Assembly: GCA_002359895.1 (NCBI GenBank)
Contig: DEOB01000012.1
Span: 165,281 to 229,280, forward strand
Origin: Stenotrophomonas sp. UBA2629
GTDB taxonomy: Bacteria; Pseudomonadota; Gammaproteobacteria; Xanthomonadales; Xanthomonadaceae
DNA length: 64,000 nucleotides
Direction of reading: 5' to 3'
Position 1 is the first letter of the stretch; every line of letters begins with the position of its first letter. A program made the position numbers and the translations under genes. Below are positions 35,503-44,565 of this stretch, one piece after another. The notes below the pieces were generated by a model. That model did no database searches. It worked only from the letters and a program-made list of their open reading frames with translations, and was not told the origin of the DNA.

Positions 35503-36588
35503 ATGGACAGCATCGATGTGGTGGTAATTGGAGGCGGTCAGGCCGGGCTGGCGGCCGGTTACTTCCTGCGTCGCAGCGGGCTGTCCTATGTGATTCTTGA
35601 TGCCGAAACGTCTCCTGGCGGGGCGTGGCAGCATGCGTGGGAATCCTTGCATCTGTTCTCGCCGGCGGGCTGGAGCTCGATTCCCGGTTGGCCGATGCCT
35701 GCCACCCGGGAACCGTACCCTTCGCAGGCGGAAGTGCTCAACTACCTCGCGTGCTACGAGCACAAATATGCGCTGCCCGTCATCCGTCCCGTGCAGGTGG
35801 AACGCATCAGCCGCTCGGGGAACCGGCTGCTGGTGGAAGCAGATGACGGCCGGCAGTGGCACACACGTGCAGTGATCAGCGCTACAGGTACTTGGCGGCA
35901 TCCCTACACGCCCGGATATGAAGGTTTGGACGCATTCGGCGGCGTGCAGTTGCACTCGGCCCACTACCGCCATCCCGAACCCTTCTCAGGAATGCGCGTG
36001 GCGATCATCGGTGGTGGTAACTCAGGCGCGCAGATTCTGGCCGAGGTGTCCAAGGTGGCCGAGACCACCTGGATCACCCAGCGGGAGCCAGCCTTCTTGC
36101 CCGACGATGTCGACGGGCGCGCTCTATTCGCACGCGCAACCGAGAAGTGGAGGGCTCAGCAGGAAGGACGCGTGCCGGATGTTCCGCAGGATGGTTTTGG
36201 CGACATCGTCATGGTGCCGCCGGTGGTGGACGCACGGCACCGCGGTGTACTGGTCTCCATGACGCCACCCGTCCGTTTCACCGCCACCGGCATGCAGTGG
36301 GCAGATGGCAGCGAACGCAACTTCGACGCGGCGATCTGGTGCACCGGCTTCCGGCCGGCCTTGTCGCACCTAGAAGGACTGGGCCTGGTCAACGCCCAGG
36401 GTCGGATCGACGTGGATGACACCAAGGTTCGCTCGGTCGCAGAGCCATCGGTCTGGCCGCTGGGTTATGGCGACTGGAACGGCGCGGCGTCGGCCACGCT
36501 GATCGGGGTGACACGATATGCGCGCGAGGCAGTAAGGCAAATCAGCGACTACGTCGGGTCTGTTTCTCCGCTTTCATCTGGCACGTGA
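35503..36588 (+). CDS. arsO: ArsO-like flavin monooxygenase
   Basis: A 361-residue flavoprotein with an N-terminal FAD site (VVVIGGGQAGLAAGYFL), an NAD(P)H site (VAIIGGGNSGAQILAE) and the conserved ATGTWRHPYTP segment. It belongs to the FMO-like family called ArsO when found in ars operons. Its biochemical role is not firmly established; oxidation of an arsenical is the usual proposal. The ATG at 35503 has GAGGAAG upstream. It is the last gene of arsR-arsC-acr3-trxB-arsO. Confidence 0.85.
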   Translation: MDSIDVVVIGGGQAGLAAGYFLRRSGLSYVILDAETSPGGAWQHAWESLHLFSPAGWSSIPGWPMPATREPYPSQAEVLNYLACYEHKYALPVIRPVQVERISRSGNRLLVEADDGRQWHTRAVISATGTWRHPYTPGYEGLDAFGGVQLHSAHYRHPEPFSGMRVAIIGGGNSGAQILAEVSKVAETTWITQREPAFLPDDVDGRALFARATEKWRAQQEGRVPDVPQDGFGDIVMVPPVVDARHRGVLVSMTPPVRFTATGMQWADGSERNFDAAIWCTGFRPALSHLEGLGLVNAQGRIDVDDTKVRSVAEPSVWPLGYGDWNGAASATLIGVTRYAREAVRQISDYVGSVSPLSSGT

Positions 36589-36734
36589 GCCTCGGCGCCA
36601 TTACCCAGCGCCAGCACCTGCGATTGCAGGGCCATGCGGTCCAGCACTTCAGCCAAAGAGACAAGCGGATACTCTCCGATGGTCAGCATGTTGGGTTTGT
36701 CCCCGAACCGCCATCGGCATCGCCCAGCAGGCAC
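36549..36734 (-). pseudogene. tyrosine-integrase N-terminal fragment (DUF4102-like)
   Basis: On the minus strand the reading WRFGDKPNMLTIGEYPLVSLAEV resembles the DUF4102 N-terminal domain of P4-type phage integrases ('YRFxGKxxxLxLGxYPxVSLAEAR'). Nothing resembling the catalytic core follows, and the frame runs into the end of arsO. It is an integrase relic at the right end of the ars operon. Confidence 0.6.
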
Positions 36735-36956
36735 CGAATGTATTCACCGTGGCGTTGCGTTCCGACAAGGGCTTCGAGGCCGAGCTGAAACTTTCACTGT
36801 CGGAGTGGGCATAAGCACCTCGCTCAGGCCGCCCACTCCGGTGGTGTGAACAAGCCCGTGCGCAGCGGTGATACCGCATGGTTGACCGCAGCGGTTGGCG
36901 CGCGATCAGAATATGGTCGCGCGCCTAGAACAATGCCTTCTACTATGAGGTGTTCT

Positions 36957-37520
36957 ATGGCTATGCACGCTGTTACCGCTATAACAATCGCCCTCTTCGC
37001 GCTTCCTGCTACCTGCCTCGCCAGCGACGGACGTGGGCCCGGATACGACTTCATCGAAGCCGGTTGGTCGTGGCTGCATGCTGGGCACCATGGGGACGGC
37101 TTCGCAGCGAACGTCTCCGTATCGGTATCTGATCATCTATTCGTCTACGGAAGCGGTAGCTTTGTTGACTTCGAGCACGGAGCTGGAGGAGCTGATTCGC
37201 TACGAGGTGGTCTCGGCTTCCACACCCCACTGAATGACAGCTGGGACTTCTTGGTTAGAGGTGCTGCACAGCATGTTGATGAGGGTCACAAGTCGTATGG
37301 CCTGCAAGCCGAGGGCGGAGTCAAAGGAAAGTTCACCCCGCAACTTGAAGCTTGGTTGATGGCTGGTCATTCCAATTGGAACAACGAACACTTTCATGAC
37401 CAAACGTTTGTTCGAGCGGGAGTCCTATACGAGATCAGTCACCATTGGGGGGTAACCGCCGATGCTGTTGGCGGCAAGCACGAGACTGAGTACTTCCTTG
37501 GCGTCAGCTATCTGTTTTGA
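36957..37520 (+). CDS. Ax21-like outer-membrane beta-barrel protein
   Basis: A 187-residue exported protein: a signal peptide (MAMHAVTAITIALFALPA..) and then alternating amphipathic strands such as YDFIEAGWSW, ANVSVSVSDHLFVYGSGS and a terminal VSYLF, as in small outer-membrane barrels. The pattern 'YDFIEAG' after the signal resembles the Ax21 family common in Xanthomonadaceae. The ATG at 36957 has TGAGGTG upstream; the open frame extends further 5' but that part lacks coding character. Function is unknown. Confidence 0.75.
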   Translation: MAMHAVTAITIALFALPATCLASDGRGPGYDFIEAGWSWLHAGHHGDGFAANVSVSVSDHLFVYGSGSFVDFEHGAGGADSLRGGLGFHTPLNDSWDFLVRGAAQHVDEGHKSYGLQAEGGVKGKFTPQLEAWLMAGHSNWNNEHFHDQTFVRAGVLYEISHHWGVTADAVGGKHETEYFLGVSYLF

Positions 37521-37643
37521 GTGCATGCGAGTTCGACCCGCCAGTTGGGCATCGAACGTACATTTTTGGATATTACTTAATCGTTCTATGGAAAAAGTCG
37601 GTGGCTTAGCCTAGTCCGATTGAAGTATCGTCGTTTCTTCGAG

Positions 37644-37885
37644 TCATTCAGAAGCAGAGGTTGACAGGGATTTTGCCATTGCGAACTGGATGGGTGGCAA
37701 GCCGCCCAGCGGACGGTGATAGTTGTAGCGGTGGCGCCAGTCTTCGGTCATTCGACGGGCCTCAGGTGAACACGGAGCGGTCCTGTACCTCGGTGCCGAG
37801 GGTGCGGTTGAAGCGCTCGATGTAGGCGTTCTGGGCTGGCTTGCCGGGTTGGATGTGGATGAGATCGACACCGTGTCCTTGGCCC
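37644..37885 (-). pseudogene. IS3-family transposase (OrfB) C-terminal remnant
   Basis: The minus strand reads DLIHIQPGKPAQNAYIERFNRTLG in one frame and then, after a frameshift near the 37760s, MTEDWRHRYNYHRP...LGGLPPIQFAMAK, both characteristic of IS3-family OrfB. The N-terminal two thirds are missing. It joins directly to an IS256 fragment on its right. Confidence 0.8.
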
Positions 37886-37924
37886 ACTGCTTCAGGGCCC
37901 AGCTTGTCCTTCAGATGGGGGACT

Positions 37925-38165
37925 CGCCGCTCCGGTTGACCTCATCCACCACTGCGTCAGTGACCGATGAGATTAAGCTCGGCGACACCTCGGCCCCGTA
38001 CATCTCCTCCAGGTGTGCCTGGATCTCGCGCACCGTCATCCCACCTGCGTACAGAGACAGGATCTTGTCGTCGAACCCACTCCAACGGGTCTGGTGCTTC
38101 GGAATTAGTTTGGGCTCGAGGGTGCCGTGACGGTCGCCTGGTACCTCGATAGGCAGCTCGCCAAA
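37925..38165 (-). pseudogene. IS256-family transposase internal fragment
   Basis: The minus strand encodes WFGELPIEVPGDRHGTLEPKL, then FDDKILSLYAGGMTVREIQAHLEEMYGAEVSPSLISSVTDAVVDEV, a conserved part of IS256 transposases including the first catalytic region's neighbourhood. Both ends are lost. Its orientation is opposite to the IS256 pieces at 29.7-30.1 kb. Confidence 0.8.
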
Positions 38166-38229
38166 CCACCCTTGCCTCCCATCGCCCTAAGTCGCATAGA
38201 CTGGATATCCCAACCCACAAGGGAACAGA

Positions 38230-38655
38230 ATGGCAAACCTTGCAACAGCTATAAAAGATGAAATCACACGTCTGGCAAGAAGAGAAATCCGGGCCCAAGT
38301 CGATCCATTGCGAAAGGCATCCGCCAATCAAAGGCGAGAGATTGCCGAACTGAAACGCCAGATTGCAGATCTTAGACGCCAGGCTAAAGCTGCAGGCAAG
38401 ACGCCTAAGAACTTTCCCGAAACATCGTCGACCAGCAAGACGCGCTTCTCGTCAAAGGGGCTGCGAACGATGAGAAAGCGCCTCGGCCTCTCTGCTGCAG
38501 AGTTCGGCTTGCTTATGGGCGCATCGGCCCAATCGATCTACAACTGGGAAGCTGACAAGACGTTCCCGAGAGAAGCGCAGCGAGCTACGCTCGTTGGCCT
38601 GCGAGCACTGGGTAAAAAGGAAGCCAGGTCGCGTCTGGAAGCGCTGGAGAAGTGA
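38230..38655 (+). CDS. XRE-type DNA-binding protein with coiled coil
   Basis: A 141-residue protein. Residues 1-60 form a charged coiled-coil-like helix rich in Arg, Lys, Glu and Ala. Residues 75-115 form an XRE-like helix-turn-helix (MRKRLGLSAAEFGLLMGASAQSIYNWEA). It probably acts as a dimeric DNA-binding regulator. AAGGGA precedes the ATG. Its base composition looks lower in GC than the core genes, fitting its position among mobile-element scars. Confidence 0.7.
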   Translation: MANLATAIKDEITRLARREIRAQVDPLRKASANQRREIAELKRQIADLRRQAKAAGKTPKNFPETSSTSKTRFSSKGLRTMRKRLGLSAAEFGLLMGASAQSIYNWEADKTFPREAQRATLVGLRALGKKEARSRLEALEK

Positions 38656-38850
38656 GCCGTCGCAAGGTGGCGCCATGGCCGCAAGGCGAGGCGGTGTCAA
38701 AAACGTTCTGTCTGGTACTGCCCGGACCGATTGGCTTGACTGCCGGTCCGGTAAAGACGTTCGCACAGTGGCTGCTGGAGGAAGCAGGCAAGGCCGGAAC
38801 TGCAAATTCGAATTGCTACAAAAGTGCCCTAGTTCGCGAATGAAGCGCAC
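38656..38850 (+). pseudogene. possible LysR-type regulator C-terminal fragment
   Basis: The plus-strand frame reads FCLVLPGPIGLTAGPVKTFAQWLLEEA (38700s), which fits the C-terminal end of LysR-family effector domains ('YLVxPxxxxxxxxVxxFxxWLxxEA'). There is no helix-turn-helix or earlier domain upstream. Treat as a tentative relic. Confidence 0.35.
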
Positions 38851-38889
38851 GGATGGATGAGAGACTTCCAGCCAATCAGAGCGAGCCAC

Positions 38890-39236
38890 GCCGATGTGTG
38901 AGCCGTCTCAAACGAGATGCCCGCTTTGCGAAGGGCAAGTCGGAATACAAGAGTGAATTCTTCATCATGCTCCATCCATTGGGGAAGAAAGCTGCTGTCG
39001 CTACCTATTACCTCCACGTGCAGCCTGGCAGAAGCTATGCTGGTGCAGATGCCTTCAACCCACCTCTCGGAACGTTAAACGCCGTCCGAGAGGCAATTGC
39101 CGAAATCGTCAAAGGTTTCACCATCTGCTCACGACACACGCTGTCAGGACCAACTTTCCAGATGGTCTTACCACTGCCGGCACCGTCCAGCAGGCTCCTC
39201 GCGGTTTCTCGATTGAGCACCTGGCGATCGATCTAG
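38890..39236 (+). pseudogene. DUF2461 (TIGR02453-like) gene fragment
   Basis: The frame contains RLKRDARFAKGKSEYKSEF and TYYLHVQPGRSYAGADAFNPP, which match the conserved 'R..RDxRFxKDKSPYK' and 'YLHxEPGxSFxGxG' blocks of DUF2461 proteins. The usual N-terminal third is missing and the reading after about 39110 no longer fits. It is a decayed piece; the family function is unknown. Confidence 0.6.
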
Positions 39237-39384
39237 TGAGGCTAAAAGGGTATGCAGCCGATCCCATGCGAGCTGGCAAGCATCCTTATATCATCCGACG
39301 GAATTTGGCCCGTCGTCGAGAGCCAAGCGCTGCTCCTCAAAAAGCAGTGATTCGATGCGGTCGTTGTTAGTCAGGAGACTATCC

Positions 39385-40731
39385 GTGAGTCTGAGACTTC
39401 GCGTTGTTGTTCTAACCGGCCTAGCCCTGCTTCTGCTGTGGGCAGGCGCGGCAACTTGGATGCTCAGAGGCATCCAAACAAAGCTGGAACACACTCTCGA
39501 TGGTCGGCTGGCAATGTCGGCAAGGATGGTAGCAGGGCTGGTTTCTCGCACCTCCTTGGACATCCCCGCTTCAGCAGTCCAGTTTGATCATGCGTTGAAG
39601 ACTGCCGCGCGTGAAGGCATTGCTTGTGAGATCCGCACCATGCAAGGAGAGGTCCTGTCTCGCCATGGCGAGCCGCCAATAAACTCGGCCGCACGCCTTC
39701 CCATCGGATTCTCCACGAAAGTAGTGGCAGGCACCGAGTGGAGGATCTACGTGCTCAGAGACGATGCGTATCAGGTGACGACAGCCGATCGAATCGATGA
39801 GCGGTCGGACTTGACTGATCGGATGCTGATTGCCGCTGGTCTGCCATTCCTAATCGCGGTTATCGGTGGACTTGGTGTGTTGTGGATCGGCATCAGCCGT
39901 GGCTTAGCACCACTGAGCAGACTATCCCAAGAGTTGACATCACGAGACGCCGACAGTGTCGCCCCGGTCAACGCTGCGCATTACCCAACCGAGCTTGAGC
40001 CGATGCTGCAATCCCTGAACGCGTTGGTGGCACGCCTGATAAAAACGGTAAACAACCAGCGTGCATTCACCGACGCTGCCGCTCATGAGCTACGCACACC
40101 GCTAACGATCATCGACACCCACCTACAGGTGGCTCGCCAGTCAACAGGCGATGCAGTTGCCCCCGCATTGGACAACGCCCAACAGGGCGTGCGGCGCCTG
40201 CGGCACACCTTGGACCAAATGCTCGCGTTGGTGCGTGCCGATAGTCCTGACATGCTCGAACAATCGTCTGTTTCGCTTGCCGATGTCTTGGCCGACAGCG
40301 TGCTTGCTATAGCGCCGCAGCAGAGATCACGGGTCGAGCTGGGCGATCACGGCGAGGACATCGCCGTTGCCATACCCCGGCCCTTGCTGCAAACCGCCAT
40401 CAAGAACCTGCTAGACAACGCGCTTCGCTACTCGCCGGTCGACACCAACGTGGTTCTTAGAATGTCCTGGGATAAGGACCACCGCCGCTGCTTGCTCTCG
40501 GTGCTCGACCGCGGCCCGGGGCTGAGTGCCAACCAAGCGGAGCAGATTGGTCGGCGGTTCTGGCGTGGCGATCACGGGAGGCCGGGCGCCGAAGGCTCGG
40601 GTCTAGGAATATCCATCGTTCGCACGATCGTCGAGCGCTTCGGTGGGCGACTGGAGTTCGTTGCCCGCGACGGCGGCGGCCTAGAGGTGTTGCTGGACCT
40701 GCCGGCGCACGCGCCGACCTTGCCACCGTGA
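39385..40731 (+). CDS. QseC-like sensor histidine kinase
   Basis: A 448-residue kinase with two membrane helices (about 8-28 and 158-178) framing a periplasmic sensor region, a HAMP-like linker, HisKA with the phospho-acceptor His in FTDAAAHELRTPLTII, and a HATPase domain (NLLDNALRYSP; GSGLGISIVRTI). GTG at 39385 is chosen: AGGAGA lies six bases upstream, whereas the ATG at 39355 has no ribosome site. No response regulator is adjacent; the OmpR-type regulator at 44566, beyond the dsb operon and on the same strand, is the likely partner. Confidence 0.9.
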   Translation: MSLRLRVVVLTGLALLLLWAGAATWMLRGIQTKLEHTLDGRLAMSARMVAGLVSRTSLDIPASAVQFDHALKTAAREGIACEIRTMQGEVLSRHGEPPINSAARLPIGFSTKVVAGTEWRIYVLRDDAYQVTTADRIDERSDLTDRMLIAAGLPFLIAVIGGLGVLWIGISRGLAPLSRLSQELTSRDADSVAPVNAAHYPTELEPMLQSLNALVARLIKTVNNQRAFTDAAAHELRTPLTIIDTHLQVARQSTGDAVAPALDNAQQGVRRLRHTLDQMLALVRADSPDMLEQSSVSLADVLADSVLAIAPQQRSRVELGDHGEDIAVAIPRPLLQTAIKNLLDNALRYSPVDTNVVLRMSWDKDHRRCLLSVLDRGPGLSANQAEQIGRRFWRGDHGRPGAEGSGLGISIVRTIVERFGGRLEFVARDGGGLEVLLDLPAHAPTLPP

Positions 40732-40775
40732 ACTCCCCATCGGGCCATCCGCCCGCCCCGGATTCCCCTCCGTTG

Positions 40776-41609
40776 TCAGCGTGGCCCCAAGATGTCCACA
40801 AGATCTTCGCCCTGCGGCATCCCGTTGACCTTCTTCAAGCTGCCATCGGGCAGCTTCACGACTATCCCTGGCGTGCCACGGAACCCCTGGGAAAACATCA
40901 GCAACTGATGTTCGTCCAGCTTGGCTTTTGTCCCAGCAGGAACCACAGCGACCGGCATGATCCCGCCGCGATCGTAGTTTTGCTCGTTCTCCAGGAGCGC
41001 CGCCGACGGATCGCCTGCCCCCATGATGGCCGCAGCCTTCCCAGGGCTATCGGCCTTGATCATGCCAACCATGATGTGCCGAAGCTGCACTCTGCCGGCA
41101 GCCACCCAAGGCCGGGCCGCCTCCCAGAACTTATGGCAGTAAGGGCAGTTGGCATCGCTGAAGGTGTAGATGATCCGGGGTGCATCTGCTTTCCCGTCCA
41201 GCACCCATGCCGATTTGCCCAGCTCCACCCATGCCTTCTCCCCCATGGGACGCGCCACCAGCGCTTGCAACTTCTCTTCGTCAGCAGGCTGTCCCTGCGG
41301 CGTAAGTCGGGTGCCCACAATCGCAGAGCCGTCGGCGGTGACATAGATGCCGATTGGACGATCACCAGCCGACCCAGCGAACGCCCTGAGCCCAGGCCCT
41401 GCCTCGAAACTGTCGACGATACTGACACCCTGGCTTTCGAGGGTAGACAGCACCTCAGGACGATCAGCTCCAGCGGGCTTGGCCTCACGATTGACCCCTT
41501 GCGTGGGCGCATCAGAGCCTGATCCCGCTGGCGCCGCCTGCGAGCATCCGCTGAGCAGGCCGAGTCCGAGTGCCACGGTGGCTAGGCTGAAAAACTGAGA
41601 CGGCTTCAT
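40776..41609 (-). CDS. dsbG: DsbG-like periplasmic disulfide isomerase, lipoprotein
   Basis: A 277-residue protein with a lipoprotein signal (LLSGCSQ lipobox), an N-terminal DsbC/DsbG-type dimerisation region, and a C-terminal thioredoxin fold with active site CPYC in FSDANCPYCHKFW. The cis-Pro motif GTPGIV is present. DsbG proteins reduce or rearrange disulfides and protect single cysteines from oxidation. A lipid anchor is unusual for DsbG. It overlaps the upstream gene by four bases and is the last gene of the dsbD operon, whose first product would keep it reduced. Confidence 0.88.
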   Translation of the reverse strand: MKPSQFFSLATVALGLGLLSGCSQAAPAGSGSDAPTQGVNREAKPAGADRPEVLSTLESQGVSIVDSFEAGPGLRAFAGSAGDRPIGIYVTADGSAIVGTRLTPQGQPADEEKLQALVARPMGEKAWVELGKSAWVLDGKADAPRIIYTFSDANCPYCHKFWEAARPWVAAGRVQLRHIMVGMIKADSPGKAAAIMGAGDPSAALLENEQNYDRGGIMPVAVVPAGTKAKLDEHQLLMFSQGFRGTPGIVVKLPDGSLKKVNGMPQGEDLVDILGPR

Positions 41610-42451
41610 TTGGATTCCTTGGAGGTGGTAGTTGAACGGGAATGCGAGGGGAAATAGCGCTGTAGTTTTCCCTCCAAGCCTGCACGGGTCATCTCTCCCA
41701 GGTGGATGTCCAGCAAGCGGCCGTCGTGGTCGAACATGGCCGTGGTGGGCAACGCCCGGGTATTCAACGCCTGCATCGTGGAGGAGCTGGAATCCAGCAG
41801 CACATGCGGGAAATGCAGGCCGCTGTTGCGCAGAAATGCTTCTGCATCAGCCGCAGATTCGCCTTGGTTGACCATCAGGAAGGTAACTTCGGGGTGGCGG
41901 GCCTGCGCTGCGTGGAACGCCGGCATTTCACGCCGGCAAGGCGGGCACCAGGTGGCCCATAGGTTGACCACCACCGGGGCACCCACGTGGTCGCGCAGCG
42001 ACACCGGCTGTCCGGAAACATCGACGAGGGTCAGCTCTGGTAGCGGCGGCGCCGAACGCAGCAGCAGCCCATGAACGCCTGAGAGCATCAGCCATACGCA
42101 GAGCGCGGCAGCTACTCCCGCTCCCGCTGCAATTCCGGTGGAGCGCGCGCGTCTTGCGCGCCACGCAATGAAGGCGATCGCCATGGGCGCGCCTACCCAC
42201 CACACGAATCCACCATCGCCGACGGTCAGCATGCTCAATGGCGCCGCCGCATACTCGTCCCACCAGCGAACGATGTAGGCCAGTCGTGCCGACAGCGCAC
42301 CGACCAAAAAGGCGTCGAAGAACAGCGATGTTGCAGCACGGGGCAGCGGCGAAGCCGGCGAGCGTCCTAGGCGCCGCGCAACCCACCAGCCCGCAAGAAG
42401 GCCGGCAACGGCCAGCATGACCTTCATCGATACAGGACCGAATCCGTTCAC
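41606..42451 (-). CDS. fusion of Lgt-like membrane domain and TlpA thioredoxin domain
   Basis: A 281-residue protein. Residues 1-130 contain four or five hydrophobic helices whose GALSARLAYIVRWW segment resembles the prolipoprotein diacylglyceryl transferase (Lgt) family, and residues 135-275 form a TlpA/ResA thioredoxin domain with active site WCPPC (NLWATWCPPCRREMP). The catalytic His/Arg set of true Lgt is not evident, so the membrane part is probably an anchor or electron conduit. It starts with GTG overlapping the dsbD stop (GTGA) and overlaps dsbG by four bases. Confidence 0.8.
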   Translation of the reverse strand: MNGFGPVSMKVMLAVAGLLAGWWVARRLGRSPASPLPRAATSLFFDAFLVGALSARLAYIVRWWDEYAAAPLSMLTVGDGGFVWWVGAPMAIAFIAWRARRARSTGIAAGAGVAAALCVWLMLSGVHGLLLRSAPPLPELTLVDVSGQPVSLRDHVGAPVVVNLWATWCPPCRREMPAFHAAQARHPEVTFLMVNQGESAADAEAFLRNSGLHFPHVLLDSSSSTMQALNTRALPTTAMFDHDGRLLDIHLGEMTRAGLEGKLQRYFPSHSRSTTTSKESK

Positions 42452-44424
42452 GGCACGCCCGCCGCATCCAGGCGTCCAAGGAAGCCGGCCGCCGAGGTTT
42501 CCCCGACTATGCGTTGCGCACGTCGCTCGTGACCGTCCGGATCAATCAGGATGAGTGTCGGCGGCCCCATCACGCCCCACCGCTTCATCAGCGCCTGGTC
42601 GGAAGCATCGTTGCGGGTCACATCCGGCCGCACGATCTGCATCGACGACAAGCGCTTGCCTACGACGGGGTCGCCGAAGACGTTGCGCTCGATCACGTGG
42701 CAGCTCACGCACCAATCGGCGTAGAAGTCGATCAGTGTCCACTGTCCTTGCCGACCGCCGGCCGCGATGTGTGCCTCCACGTCCTGCACCGTCTTGGCCT
42801 GCTTGTACTCCAGGCGACTGCTGGCGACTACAGCCCCGCTCCGGTCGCCGGCAAGGTGCTCCAATGGCTGTAGCACCGATGTGCCACCCGAGGCACCACC
42901 GGCCACCAGTACGACCGCCCACACGCCCATACCGGCGGCGACCGACCTCACGAGCCAAGCCAGCCGCGGGTGTTGTGTCGTCGCGCCCCAAGCGACCAGC
43001 CCCACGGTCACGGCGACCGCCAGCAGACCCCACAGAATCAGTGCACTCCAGGCAGGAAGGAAGCGCGAAAGCATGCTGATCGCCATACCCAGCATCAGGT
43101 AACCAAATGCGATCCGGACGCGCTCCATCCACGGCCCAGGCGTTGGCAGTATGCGGGCGCCGAACGCGGCGATCAGCACCAGCGGCAGTCCCATGCCCAC
43201 GCCAAGCGCGAACAACGCAAGCCCGCCATGGAAGGCGCTGCCAGTCTGGCCGATGTAAAGCAGCGCACCGGCCAGCGGCGCCGTCATGCACGGCCCCACC
43301 AGCAGCGCCGACAGCAGTCCGAGCACCGCAGCACCGGGCACGCTGCCTCCGGGCCGCTGCCCCGCCCGGTCAAGGCGACGCGTCAGCCAGGCCGGGAGCT
43401 GAAGTTCGAATGCACCGAACAACGACGCGCCCAGCACCACAAACAGCAGCGCGAAGGCGCCCAGCAGCAACGGCGATTGCAGCGTTGCCTGTAGGTTTGA
43501 CCCGGCAAGACCGGCAGCGACCCCCAGTGCTGCGTAAGTTGCCGCCATCGCCAGGACGTAGGCACTGGACAGCAGCGCAGCGCGACGTGGCGTGGCCTGC
43601 ACGCCGACCACGATGGTCGAGACGATGGGAATCATCGGCAGCGTGCACGGCGTAAACGCCAGCAACAGTCCAAGCCCGAAGAACAACGCCGCCGCCGATA
43701 CTGGACCCAGCGATGCAAGGCGCGACGCAGTCTGCTGGTCCTCGGCAGCAGCGTCATGGTCCTGCACCGTTGTTGTGAGCGATCTATCCGCTGCGGCATC
43801 AACGCGGACCGGGGTGCCATCGGCCGCTGGCAAGCTCGGGGCTGTCTGGTCCGGCGAACCTTGGGCAATTGCTGCGGGCGTTGTGGCAGTGGGTGCGGCC
43901 GGTTCCATGCGCTTGCCTGCCGGCGGTGCAGTGGATGTTTCTGAAACGGCCTCATCCACCGAAGCACGTGGCATCTGCGCCGTCTTGGGCACCTCAAGCG
44001 CCACTGTCTGCGGCGGGTAGCAGATGCCTTGGTCTGCACAGCCCTGCCAATGCAAGGTCGCTGGCCCAGGCGCGGCGCCGGTCAACTCAATGTGCAGATC
44101 GCCTGACGTGTACACCTCGGTTTCGCCGAAGAACTCATCCTGCTTGGTCACGCCCTTCGGCAACCGCAGGGTCTGCTCCCGCCCACCGCTGTCGATCAGT
44201 TTCAAGGAGGGGCGGTAGACGTAATACCCTTCAGCGACCTGGGCAAGAGTTTTGATACCGGCCGCTCCATCGGTCGTTGCCGATTGCACCCGAAAAACTT
44301 CCTCTGCGGGCAGGAAGTCCGCCTGTTGTTGGCCAGGTTGCCAGCCCAGGTCAGGGGCGCCCATGGCGGCGAGGCTCGCAGACACGAGCACAATCACTAC
44401 TATGAAGGTTCGGAACAACAGCAT
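42448..44424 (-). CDS. dsbD: DsbD thiol:disulfide interchange protein
   Basis: A 658-residue electron conduit: signal peptide, an N-terminal periplasmic alpha domain with the redox pair in CADQGICYPP, eight membrane helices with the two conserved Cys (FTPCTLPM and VGPCMTAPL), and a C-terminal thioredoxin domain with CVSC in DFYADWCVSCHVI. It moves electrons from cytoplasmic thioredoxin to periplasmic proteins. The ATG at 44424 begins the signal peptide. It is first in an operon with the TlpA fusion and DsbG, which it likely reduces. Confidence 0.93.
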   Translation of the reverse strand: MLLFRTFIVVIVLVSASLAAMGAPDLGWQPGQQQADFLPAEEVFRVQSATTDGAAGIKTLAQVAEGYYVYRPSLKLIDSGGREQTLRLPKGVTKQDEFFGETEVYTSGDLHIELTGAAPGPATLHWQGCADQGICYPPQTVALEVPKTAQMPRASVDEAVSETSTAPPAGKRMEPAAPTATTPAAIAQGSPDQTAPSLPAADGTPVRVDAAADRSLTTTVQDHDAAAEDQQTASRLASLGPVSAAALFFGLGLLLAFTPCTLPMIPIVSTIVVGVQATPRRAALLSSAYVLAMAATYAALGVAAGLAGSNLQATLQSPLLLGAFALLFVVLGASLFGAFELQLPAWLTRRLDRAGQRPGGSVPGAAVLGLLSALLVGPCMTAPLAGALLYIGQTGSAFHGGLALFALGVGMGLPLVLIAAFGARILPTPGPWMERVRIAFGYLMLGMAISMLSRFLPAWSALILWGLLAVAVTVGLVAWGATTQHPRLAWLVRSVAAGMGVWAVVLVAGGASGGTSVLQPLEHLAGDRSGAVVASSRLEYKQAKTVQDVEAHIAAGGRQGQWTLIDFYADWCVSCHVIERNVFGDPVVGKRLSSMQIVRPDVTRNDASDQALMKRWGVMGPPTLILIDPDGHERRAQRIVGETSAAGFLGRLDAAGVP

Positions 44425-44565
44425 GCGCTCCCAGGAGTCTTTTCCAACACCCGAGATTGCCACCATCCACTTAAGCCAAAATTAAGCGCAATTCGACCCA
44501 GATGCCGATCGCTACGAGAGCGCATTTGGGCATACTGAGGGCGGTCTATTCCATACAGGTGCCGC

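Noticed and set aside
36713..36812. Plus-strand frame reading AQQAPNVFTVALRSDKGFEAELKL
   Set aside because: It looks partly coding, but has no start or ribosome site and no family I could name.
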